The notes beneath the pieces are model-generated. The model ran no database searches, had not been told where the DNA came from, and saw only the letters and a program-made list of their open reading frames with translations. The translations under genes and the position numbers were made by a program. Shown here piece after piece: positions 61,001 to 64,000 of a DNA stretch of 64,000 nt (positions are counted from its first letter, which is position 1; each line of letters opens with the position of its first letter). Origin of the DNA: an uncultured Collinsella sp. (GTDB lineage: Bacteria; Actinomycetota; Coriobacteriia; Coriobacteriales; Coriobacteriaceae). The DNA is taken from contig CABQJK010000005.1 in the NCBI GenBank assembly GCA_902464495.1, forward strand, positions 28,193 through 92,192, in the 5' to 3' direction.

Positions 61001-61860
61001 GTGATGCCCAAGCGCCCGAGGTCACGGGTGTCCCCAAGGCCTGCGAGGGCGACCTGAGGATCAGGTATTACGGGACGGACGGCACGTACTATTCGTCGAG
61101 CGAGGCCCCGACCGATGCCGGCACGTACCGCGTTGTTGCCACGCTGCGAAGCAACGGGTATATCGGCGCCGCCTCGCGCAAGTTCAAGATTACGCCGGCG
61201 AAGCTCAAGGTAAAGGTCGATGACGCCGAGCGCTACGAGGGAGAGGCGAACCCCGCGTTCACCTCGAGCCTGGAGAGCGCGGTCGATACCTCGGGCGTGA
61301 AGGTCGAGTACTCCTGCAATGCCGATGAGAGCTCCCCGGCGGGCGAGTACAAGATCGGCGCGACGGTCACCGATCCGAACTTAGATGTCGTCGTTGAGCC
61401 CGGTACGCTGACGGTGAAGAAGAAGCAGGGGCCCGTCAATCCCGACCCGGATAAACCCGATGGACCCGATCCGGACCAGCCGGACAAGCCCGAGCCCGAT
61501 AAACCGGAACCTGACCAGCCGGATAAGCCGGACCCGGATAACCCGGATAAGCCGGAGCCCGACCAACCGGACAAGCCAGAGCCCGGTAAGCCGGACCCGG
61601 ATAAGCCCGGAACGCCCGATTCCGACCAGTCGGATTCTAAGGACCCGGCAAAACCCGGCAGCTCGGATAACTCCGCGGCCGATAAGACAAAGACGAATGG
61701 CGCGGAAAACTCCGGACAGAAGGCTTCGTCCAAGTCGAGCGCTCAGCAGCTCGCCGATACGGGTGACAAGGCGCCGCTCGCTGTTGCTGTTGCCGCGGGC
61801 GCCGTTGCGCTTATCGCACTGGGACTCGAGCTGCTGCGTCGCCGCCATCCGGGCGCGTAG
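49042..61860 (+). CDS. Giant sortase-anchored surface protein (LRR, InlB-like and Ig/MBG repeats)
   Basis: 4272 residues, one uninterrupted frame. Order: signal peptide (cleavage after AYA, ~residue 34); Ser/Asp/Glu-rich stalk (35-137); two tandem 387-residue blocks of BspA-like leucine-rich repeats (138-911); 18 InlB-type repeats with F-x2-W signatures (~970-2570); three modules each combining a KVTAKAVNGSV repeat, an Ig-like domain ending YFCRxTQ, a bacterial Ig/putative-binding domain and an MBG-like domain (~2576-4128); Pro/Asp/Lys/Glu wall-spanning repeats (4129-4236); LADTG (4237-4241), hydrophobic helix and RRR tail. Probably an adhesin in host or mucus contact; ligand unknown. An internal hydrophobic helix (~1190-1215) is odd for a secreted protein. 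Confidence 0.93.
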   Translation: MNRITAALYRFLVVYLSVAMVVTSIPLAPSTAYADDAGAVAVESEAQETDSSSDAEVHAVDNASSSGEGSSSTASDQTNNAQDESSSSDTSTSTSSLAQDLSISATDSDAAKSLVATAEPSSDDSEVDPLVYEDPTVYEYAKLMPNGYVYPCDASGSVTVEIDGNDPYGSSVDGKLVTNLIVDYGVDGVPGYICEYSSNLRSVRFENSSISSIGLHAFSGCSNLADISFSGMTIGGIGTEAFSGCGSLTSLNINDVATIGSMGDAAFAWSGLRSTGLDKVVGLSSIPENAYNACSALTDTGLGGNTSITSIGVNAFKNCSRLATTGLENNTTIKTLREGCFSGTNMSGGLTLPLYSKIEELPSRAFYGSKLETVYFGCDHVVLINSTTFPKQNMTVMVPAKMVSLYASGRPKEVWESCNGSLPVPVGKMLQKIKVSRDPDKMAYRQGDTISLEGMSVTFQYPHSTMDSDYEALIKDELGEYLTATPCDGDVFDESMDGEPIQLVYDDGYTRLVAYSKGNLQQAAYEYAKLMPNYYLYPCDANGNLTVEIDGNNPRENSVDGRMVTNLIVDYGVDEVDAQLCADSTNLRSVRFENSSISKIGLHAFYNCPNLTDISLSGMTIGTIGKEAFYGCESLASLNISETTTIGSMGYAAFADSGLVSTGLDKVVGLTSIPDSAYEGCKALTDTGLDKNTSITSIGVCAFRFCSNLATTGLESNTTVETLGHTCFYGTDLNGGLTLPYNSKIEELPEKAFYSTNLETVFFGCNHAVLINTDTFPKRNMTVMVPAKMIPKYANGHPKAVWERCNGCLPVPVGKVLENVEISRDPNNMTYEPGDTISLEGMSVELDYPHSVSIWNYEALIKEELGEYLTATPCDGDVFDESMDGQPVKLVYDDGYSHFETQTKGTLQLKKPEPTSFQISYAQTIDKGERKLMDGVELPDVSGATTIDAGAEVTLDAGALGMLNDNITFKGWYDTESGKYISKEPVCTFTPDKDLSLEARFKLKDYAVHVNDAQATDSSQDFAHLSVTAQNCYRNAGETVELSAATDNALFLGWYLGEGDDAYAVSDQLDFTYTVDKADAIVSEDKTDARIEITPRYCAPQANVVLSVDGVDENGQPLGQFLSTGLYGIGSRVTVVAVPMPGYVFDYATDALGNVVFTGDDGPSYTFVLEGDVQYTAHFREATDPDESLAALKAALIAAITAAAVLATMYGLGEIVDPIAADAVIEIGMADNIEDVAAVGTKVLKEIKDIIDDHKKPKPHGDHKIEIIATAQPEVGGVVTGGGIHYEGTVATLEAVANPGYRFVCWKENGVEVSTSPLKTMTITDLTPEVVKMTAVFEKKVEITAVAEADGIQADFSTGCTASPVKQSITRGDQAVVTASEGPDYAFVGWFEDGIEVSPERTYIFKAEVDRHLVARFRKADKTILVNTDPFDSAEVLCDGVPVVDGKVRAKDGDILTFTVRPKVRPDNPEKTYRFVEWRETDAQGITIANKQEVCEYRVNGNARIEAVMDGRNAHTVRADADPLEGGTVTLKRGETAGMVLEVPEGERVTAEATPSEGYIFDGWYLSNGGSDATSTLVSSERSYTFEPITDCVIQAKFTRACKVDVVVEPAAAMAGKYMVHGEGYCMKGEPATLSIELTAEASKHFTFKGWYDAKTDLLLGTDPSYLEFYPEDVECTVRAVFEENTYTVTAKAKKTFVERGTVEIEGHPGASSVTCGYGDTVMLKAKANDGYRFDHWKDGSGKEYESAELVVKVTKSDTYTAIFTDSKPEVMVTADSWLGGTVTCNGTVVKPTTDTFKLGETLHLTAKAHPGFLFWGWYVNGRLKSLKHETSLVAKARGKTGHCVITAAFVPIDTVCVPLADPAEGGTVKASRILADRGAEVALKATPNPGYVFTGWYTADGTFESADAEFTCHQERSHVHVARFMAKSYEVDAMAVVDSGTGSLVESSVAGWVEGTGTVEAGHAATLTAHALSGYAFEYWADASGAVVSRDTTYHVVPTSDTALQAVFSAKQYTVDVSCEESMGTVEGTGAYAAGQVATVRAVAAEDTAFVGWFRNGTCVSSKKTYRFTVREDTSLYAVFASGSYVVHTVASPAEGGAVSGFGGYEAGDRATLRAIANTGYSFAGWTDDKGETVSENADYTVKVAGDATYTATFTPKSYQVVLSASDDSVSILSGEGSYQFGDTVELNATPMGTKRFAGWYVLDAEGNKLLLSCDAHCWVKLDKDMVEGLEDDTLELQAVFADPYEVTVTGEVVVKDKASNGGCRVAGSGSFAVGDQVELSAVAGMGYRFVGWSTDKEGTSIVETATTLDVTATQDITYYAQFESDGQVTITVTGSSIFRGTALLVDGIPAGSRSYDRGDMFMAIAIPWKKYHFSHWVDDAGVTVSYSAFYIGTAKENKQLTAVFYETGCDVQVATYPKDAGFSMVALGTGGSYHSAAIMFTVPHKGWKFKYWVDENGMPVGFTPVINRVVFGNRTFTAVYERASMTVTAVDSRQGGHVDGSSEDESLGYAVTNEVENGESTTLTAVPDAGYVFDGWYARNDDGSLGDEPLSTDATWTFVPEDNMTVEARFAEAPKYKVTARAVNGSVDPESALVATDGKVTLSATSDEGCYLTRVTVAEEAGDGGSAGNAYDLDISDYKGGAYEVTLSGVSAPQQVTFEFAKAAAPEVLAQPQDASAYEGDPVELSVAAEAGRNVRVHAAVSSGSAADVKLSYQWYRVSDDGGKAVALKSETGETLSIAQLDSDSEGEYFCRITQSYLGTVTKTDTEHATVSIVPREALVFNGRVLPAATAHDDYRVVIAGARGGKAPYVYNLDEVEVPEGMQLTQADDGTGALVLLGVPSATGLCRFKIRCTDDLGNKRVAHFALVVKAKEAPLAFEGQSFVYNATAQAPELSGVPEGCEDNVAITYVGTGDTHYSSDQAPVDAGTYRALATLDANGYVGNASCDFTIETAPVDISIETSDVTYDGARHGAAVAVAGLDASAYSVTYRGVDGTSYGPTALEPCDSGSYRVTVKVNDPNYQGKKNAEFSIAKASQVITGTTSYSGVYGGDPIVFNNVAQTPVSFELVGSEDESPVSLKGRCATVKAAGSTRVIAHAAASRNYLAAEDVELTVDVAPAQLLVKVDDAERFEGQKNPKFTSSLVSRCDTSDVKVTYFCAANEDSPAGEYQIDATVTDPNFDVAVVPGTLTVKKKPERYKVTAKAVNGSVSDASVTVAAGGDVTLSATPDEGCYLERVTVAQAGTDEAFDLDITDYQGGAYEVTLSDIHAAQEVSFEFAKADVPRVVAQPQDVSAHEGDSAVLSVAAEAGENVANHAASSTGSAAEIELSYQWFRMADGKAVALVGETEEALSLSDLGDEQAGEYFCRITQRYLGTEVQTDSDHAVVSVVPWDTLVFNGDVLPAASAHSTYIATIASASGGKAPYEYTWDEAKLPGGLKLSRTSGGLTLSGTPSKTGVSTFDVTCTDARGETVTAHFALVVQAKRVKLAFADSDFTFNGASQAPEVSGAPKVCKGDLKIKYYGTGSTQYSSTEAPTDAGTYRAVATLRAHGYVGAAVCEFEIAPAKLKVKVDDAERFEGEANPAFTSTLESSVDTSGVKVEYSCDADESSPAGEYQIGATVTDPNFDVEVVPGTLTVKKKQGPVDPDPDNPDPDNPDPDNPEPDPKPDPDNPDPDKPEPDNPDVPVNYEVTVKAVNGSVDNGSITVAAGESVTIAATPDEGCYLERATVTEDGSDKAVDLDIPDYKGGAYEVTLSGVTASQEVTFEFAKADAPKVIAQPQDASAHEGDSAVLSVAAEAGKGVLDHASSSTGSAADVELSYQWFHVVDGEPVELEGETGETLVIEDLDDDCAGEYFCRATQRYLGTETKTDSAHAAVSVVPRDALVFNGGLLPAARAHGAYRATIAGAAGGEAPYEYTWDDAKLPDGLKLSRTSGGLTLSGTPSKAGVSTFDVTCKDAQGETVTAHFVLVVQAKRVELAFEGGSFVYSGDAQAPEVTGVPKACEGDLRIRYYGTDGTYYSSSEAPTDAGTYRVVATLRSNGYIGAASRKFKITPAKLKVKVDDAERYEGEANPAFTSSLESAVDTSGVKVEYSCNADESSPAGEYKIGATVTDPNLDVVVEPGTLTVKKKQGPVNPDPDKPDGPDPDQPDKPEPDKPEPDQPDKPDPDNPDKPEPDQPDKPEPGKPDPDKPGTPDSDQSDSKDPAKPGSSDNSAADKTKTNGAENSGQKASSKSSAQQLADTGDKAPLAVAVAAGAVALIALGLELLRRRHPGA
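49453..50613 (+). repeat. LRR block, copy 1 (387 codons)
   Basis: Begins YEYAKLMPNGYVYPCD and ends before the second YEYAKLMPN. Contains BspA-like repeats such as IGTEAFSGCGSLTSLNI. It is directly repeated, at protein and largely at DNA level, by 50614-51773. Confidence 0.9.
50614..51773 (+). repeat. LRR block, copy 2
   Basis: Begins YEYAKLMPNYYLYPCD. Long stretches match copy 1 (NLIVDYGVD, LRSVRFENSSIS, NTSITSIGV, NMTVMVPAKM, GDTISLEGMSV, EYLTATPCDGDVFDESMDG), pointing to a recent tandem duplication. Confidence 0.9.
51774..56766 (+). repeat. Array of divergent InlB B-type repeats
   Basis: Eighteen F-x2-W signatures (FKGW, FLGW, FVCW, FVGW, FVEW, FDGW, FKGW, FDHW, FWGW, FTGW, FEYW, FVGW, FAGW, FAGW, FVGW, FSHW, FKYW, FDGW), each followed by a beta strand ending in A(V/R/I)F. 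Units are ~75-85 residues and diverged, unlike the LRR blocks and the C-terminal modules. Confidence 0.85.
56767..58623 (+). repeat. C-terminal module, copy 1 (longest)
   Basis: KVTARAVNGSV, an Ig-like domain (QPQDASAYEGD to YFCRITQSYLG), a LVFNGRVLPAA domain, a first MBG-like domain, and an extra ~190-residue insertion (DISIETSDVTYDG, QVITGTTSYSG) before the VKVDDAERFEG domain. Confidence 0.8.
58624..59958 (+). repeat. C-terminal module, copy 2
   Basis: Same order as copy 1 without the insertion. It is closely similar to copy 3 over its full length, and is followed by a DPDNP-rich linker (59959-60099). Confidence 0.85.
60100..61425 (+). repeat. C-terminal module, copy 3
   Basis: Repeats copy 2 nearly residue for residue (SRTSGGLTLSGTPSK, TDAGTYR, VKVDDAERYEGEANPAFTS, SPAGEYKIGATVTDPN). 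Confidence 0.85.
61426..61857 (+). other. Wall-spanning region and LADTG sorting signal (coding)
   Basis: PDKPEPDQPDKP-type repeats, a Ser/Lys-rich stretch, LADTG at 61750-61764, a hydrophobic helix and LRRRHPGA. The usual Pro at position 2 of LPXTG is Ala here. Confidence 0.85.
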
Positions 61861-61925
61861 TGCACTCGCTTGGCAGCCAGATTGACGCCCTGGCAGGATG
61901 TAGTCTGCTAAAGCGTTTATACTTG

Positions 61926-61955
61926 CGGGACGGGTATTTTGCCCGTCCCGTTTTT
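61926..61955 (+). terminator. Terminator after the giant gene
   Basis: CGGGACGGG pairs with CCCGTCCCG around TATTTTG, followed by TTTTTG. It lies 66 bases after the stop and just before the brnQ ribosome binding site. Confidence 0.9.
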
Positions 61956-61978
61956 GTTTCAACCCGAAAGGTGTGCCT

Positions 61979-63337
61979 ATGGCCTCATCCGCACCGCGCG
62001 GTCTGCGCTCCGACCATGTCGTCACCGTCGGCATCGCTCTATTCTCGATGCTCTTTGGCGCAGGCAACTTGATTATTCCGCCGTTGCTGGCGCTTCAGGC
62101 AGGTTCTGCCACGCCGGTCGCCATGCTCGGCTTTCTGATTGCTGCCATCGGCTTGCCCGTCATGGGCTTTATCGCTGTGGCGCTTGCCGGTACGGCGCGT
62201 GAGCTTGCCGGTCGCGTGCACCCCAAGTTCGGTGAGTTCTTTGTCGCGGCGGTGTACCTGGCCATCGGCCCGTGCCTGGCCATTCCGCGTACGAGCTCTA
62301 CGGCCTTCGAGATGCTGGTGCCGTTGCTGCCCGAGGATATCTCGCTTGGCACCGCGCGCTTGGTCTTCGCTGTCGCCTTCTTCGTGGTCGCGTTTGCGCT
62401 CACGCTGCGCCCCGGCGTCATCACGCGCGTGCTCGGTCGCATTACGGGCCCTGCGCTCATTGCGCTTATCGTGCTGGTCGTGGGTGCCGCCGTGATCTCG
62501 CCCCTGGGACCGGCTGCTGCCCCGCAAGCTCCCTATGATGCCGGCGCTGCGGTCCAAGGCTTCTTGACCGGCTACCAGACCATGGACCTGCTTGCGTCGC
62601 TCGCCTTTGGCATCATCATCGCCGAGACCATTCATGAGCTGGGCGTGACCGACGACAAGCGTGTCGCCTTCGAGATCTCCCGCTCCGGCGTGATCGCCGG
62701 CGTGCTCATGGCCATCATCTACTGTGGCTTGGCCCTTGCCGGTATGCAGCTCGGCACCGTGATGCCCGACGCTACCAACGGTGCTGCCATCCTCGCTCGC
62801 TCGGCCTCCATGCACTTTGGGCTGGCCGGCACGGTCGTGGTCTTCGCGATCTTCTTCCTCGCCTGCATGAACGTGTGCATTGGCCTCATCAGCTGCTGCT
62901 CGCGTTACTTCTGCGAGACCTATGTGGTCGAAGGGGGAGCGGAGGCTTCCGAGGAGGCCATGCGCCGCCCCTTCGCGATTCTTGCCTTTGTGTTCGCAGC
63001 GTTTTCGTGCGTGCTTTCCAACGTGGGTCTCGACATGATCCTTATGTTCTCGGTGCCCATGCTCAACGCCTTGTATCCCGTCGCCATCGTGCTGGTGCTT
63101 ATGGGTCTGGTGCACGGCTTTTGTGACGCGCATCCGCAGGTGTGGGTGTGGGTTGGCGGCGTTGTCGCGGTCCAGAGCGTGATCACTTCGATCCGTGACG
63201 CGTTCTTTGCGGGTACGTGGCTGCCGTTCGATGCTTTGCCGCTGGCGGATATCGGTGCCGCCTGGGCGCCGGTTGCCGTGGTGGCGTTTGTGATCGGCCT
63301 GGCCCATAGCCAGTTTGTCGCACATTCGAGGAGCTAG
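61979..63337 (+). CDS. brnQ: Branched-chain amino acid transporter (LIVCS/BrnQ family)
   Basis: 452 residues, ~12 hydrophobic helices. IALFSMLFGAGNLIIPPLLA in helix 1 is the BrnQ signature; LAIPRTSSTAFEMLV and GFLTGYQTMDLLASLAFG are family blocks. It imports leucine, isoleucine and valine with Na+ or H+. The ATG at 61979 lies eight bases after GAAAGG; GTG codons at 61971 and 61973 are less well placed. Confidence 0.93.
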   Translation: MASSAPRGLRSDHVVTVGIALFSMLFGAGNLIIPPLLALQAGSATPVAMLGFLIAAIGLPVMGFIAVALAGTARELAGRVHPKFGEFFVAAVYLAIGPCLAIPRTSSTAFEMLVPLLPEDISLGTARLVFAVAFFVVAFALTLRPGVITRVLGRITGPALIALIVLVVGAAVISPLGPAAAPQAPYDAGAAVQGFLTGYQTMDLLASLAFGIIIAETIHELGVTDDKRVAFEISRSGVIAGVLMAIIYCGLALAGMQLGTVMPDATNGAAILARSASMHFGLAGTVVVFAIFFLACMNVCIGLISCCSRYFCETYVVEGGAEASEEAMRRPFAILAFVFAAFSCVLSNVGLDMILMFSVPMLNALYPVAIVLVLMGLVHGFCDAHPQVWVWVGGVVAVQSVITSIRDAFFAGTWLPFDALPLADIGAAWAPVAVVAFVIGLAHSQFVAHSRS

Positions 63338-63348
63338 GGTTTCTGCGC

Positions 63349-63377
63349 TTGCACAGGCGGGGAGTCTACCCTATAAT
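63349..63377 (+). promoter_or_regulatory. Strong promoter of the tRNA genes
   Basis: TTGCAC, exactly 17 bases, TATAAT: near-consensus, placed 52 bases before tRNA-Pro. Confidence 0.88.
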
Positions 63378-63428
63378 TTCCTTCGCTTTGGGACACGCAA
63401 GGTTTAGACCTTAGCTGCTCAACACCTT

Positions 63429-63505
63429 CGGGACGTGGCGCAGTTTGGTAGCGCGCCTGCTTTGGGAGCAGGATGTCGCAGGTTCAAATCCTGTCGTCCC
63501 GACCA
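63429..63505 (+). tRNA. tRNA-Pro (anticodon TGG)
   Basis: 77 nucleotides. CGGGACG pairs with CGTCCCG as the acceptor stem; anticodon loop TTTGGGA gives TGG; T loop GTTCAAATC; CCA is encoded. Confidence 0.96.
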
Positions 63506-63511
63506 TATCTT

Positions 63512-63585
63512 GCGGGCGTAGTTCAATGGTAGAACCCCAGCCTTCCAAGCTGATGACGCGGGTTCGATTCCCGTCGCCCGCTCCA
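63512..63585 (+). tRNA. tRNA-Gly (anticodon TCC)
   Basis: 74 nucleotides. GCGGGCG pairs with CGCCCGC; anticodon loop CTTCCAA gives TCC; T arm GCGGGTTCGATTCCCGT; CCA encoded. Six bases separate it from tRNA-Pro, so both are processed from one transcript. Confidence 0.96.
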
Positions 63586-63867
63586 AAAGATAGTTTTAAC
63601 GGCTTTGGTTTCCTTTGGGGATCAGAGCTGTTTTCGTTTACGCGCCGGGCGACGGGAATCGAACCCGCCAGGGTGCGGAGCTGAGAAAATGCGTGAGCAT
63701 TTTCCAGCGCAGCACGCAAGGGCCGAAGGCCCGCAGCGAAACAAGGATTTGCAAAGCAAATCCTTGGACTTCCCGTCGCCCGCTCCACAAGATAGATGAA
63801 TGGCTCTGCTTCCTTTTGGGAACAGAGCCATTTTCATAAGTGTGCCGGGTGACGGAAATCGATCCCG
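63558..63867. repeat. Mosaic of direct and inverted tRNA-Gly 3'-end copies with hairpins
   Basis: The last 23 bases of the tRNA body (63558-63580) recur exactly in inverse at 63646-63668. An 18-base direct copy of the 3' end including CCA lies at 63770-63787, and a degenerate inverse copy at 63844-63867. Between them are perfect hairpins: GAAAATGC/GCATTTTC (63686-63707), GGGCC/GGCCC (63720-63732) and AAGGATTTG/CAAATCCTT (63743-63766). No gene is credible in this stretch. Confidence 0.8.
63799..63836 (+). terminator. Terminator-like hairpin
   Basis: AATGGCTCTG pairs with CAGAGCCATT around CTTCCTTTTGGGAA, followed by TTC. A decayed version of the same hairpin stands at 63601-63635 after tRNA-Gly. 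Confidence 0.65.
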
Positions 63868-63880
63868 CACCGCAACTTAG
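63868..63880. repeat. Half copy of a type-C palindromic element
   Basis: CACCGCAACTTAG equals the right end of the element at 27058-27127; its left arm is missing. Confidence 0.5.
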
Positions 63881-64000
63881 GTGGGCATGGGGTTAGCTGC
63901 GGGGGCGGTGGCGGAGCTTGTCGATGGTGGAGTCGATGCTGCGGCTGCGGGCTTCGGCTGCGGTTTGGCGCTTGTGGCGGTAATCGATCATGCCTTGGAT
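63877..64000 (-). CDS. C-terminus of an unidentified protein, truncated by the window edge
   Basis: On the minus strand an open frame enters from the window edge and ends at TAA (63877-63879) after 40 codons, reading MIDYRHKRQTAAEARSRS in its middle and ending RPAANPMPT. Third positions are GC-rich as in real genes here. Highly basic; no family recognised. The stop codon is supplied by the half palindrome at 63868-63880. Confidence 0.5.

Noticed and set aside
59959..61749. CRISPR-like regular repeats
   Set aside because: The short periodic repeats here encode Pro/Asp/Lys wall-spanning segments of the surface protein in one frame; there are no unique spacers or cas genes. No CRISPR array is seen elsewhere.
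63601..63790. A small protein gene in the tRNA-proximal mosaic
   Set aside because: The open frames there are made of tRNA-end copies and hairpins and lack ribosome binding sites.

Overview
The window reads as the chromosome of a high-GC, anaerobic, gut-type actinobacterium of the Coriobacteriia. Collinsella or a close relative is my best guess. This is inference from gene content, GC-rich codon use, frequent GTG/TTG starts, GAAAGG-type ribosome binding sites and oxygen-sensitive iron-sulfur and selenium enzymes; no rRNA gene is present to confirm it.

Left part (1-29.6 kb): mostly housekeeping and metabolism. It begins with a 5'-truncated PARG-like protein, an SGNH hydrolase and a pentapeptide-repeat protein. 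Then come thiC-thiD under a TPP riboswitch, a YaaA homologue, an M18 aminopeptidase, DNA polymerase I and a Cof-type HAD phosphatase. argG and argH follow, with a 24-codon arginine-rich leader ORF upstream of argG. Next are ndk, rpiB, a cysteine desulfidase, a second HAD phosphatase, rpsA and the RNase P RNA. The rest is a YigZ protein, a C_GCAxxG_C_C protein, MetY, an MFS exporter, xpt, a small GGQ release-factor-like protein, a lipid kinase and a ClC channel.

Middle part (29.8-48.9 kb), all on the + strand: moeA-mogA and modA-modB-modC (molybdenum cofactor and molybdate uptake) lead into the most unusual region. Two HgdB/double-cubane-cluster reductase paralogues flank a complete five-gene oligopeptide-type ABC transporter. 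After the second paralogue come one ASKHA activase, a GT4 glycosyltransferase, selD (itself a selenoprotein with an in-frame UGA), yedF, a DUF3343 gene and a cysteine-desulfurase-like PLP enzyme. The last six genes overlap or nearly abut, suggesting a unit that couples ATP-driven low-potential electron transfer to selenium handling, perhaps including a selenosugar-type step.

Right part (49.0-64.0 kb): one 12.8-kb gene for a 4272-residue surface protein. It has a signal peptide, two tandem 387-residue BspA-like LRR blocks, 18 InlB-like repeats, three Ig/MBG-type modules, a Pro/Asp/Lys wall-spanning region and an LADTG sorting signal. It is followed by a BrnQ transporter, tRNA-Pro, tRNA-Gly, a hairpin-rich mosaic built from inverted and direct copies of the tRNA-Gly 3' end, and the end of a minus-strand gene.

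Several families of short intergenic palindromes recur across the window; some act as terminators, others lie where a terminator would make little sense.
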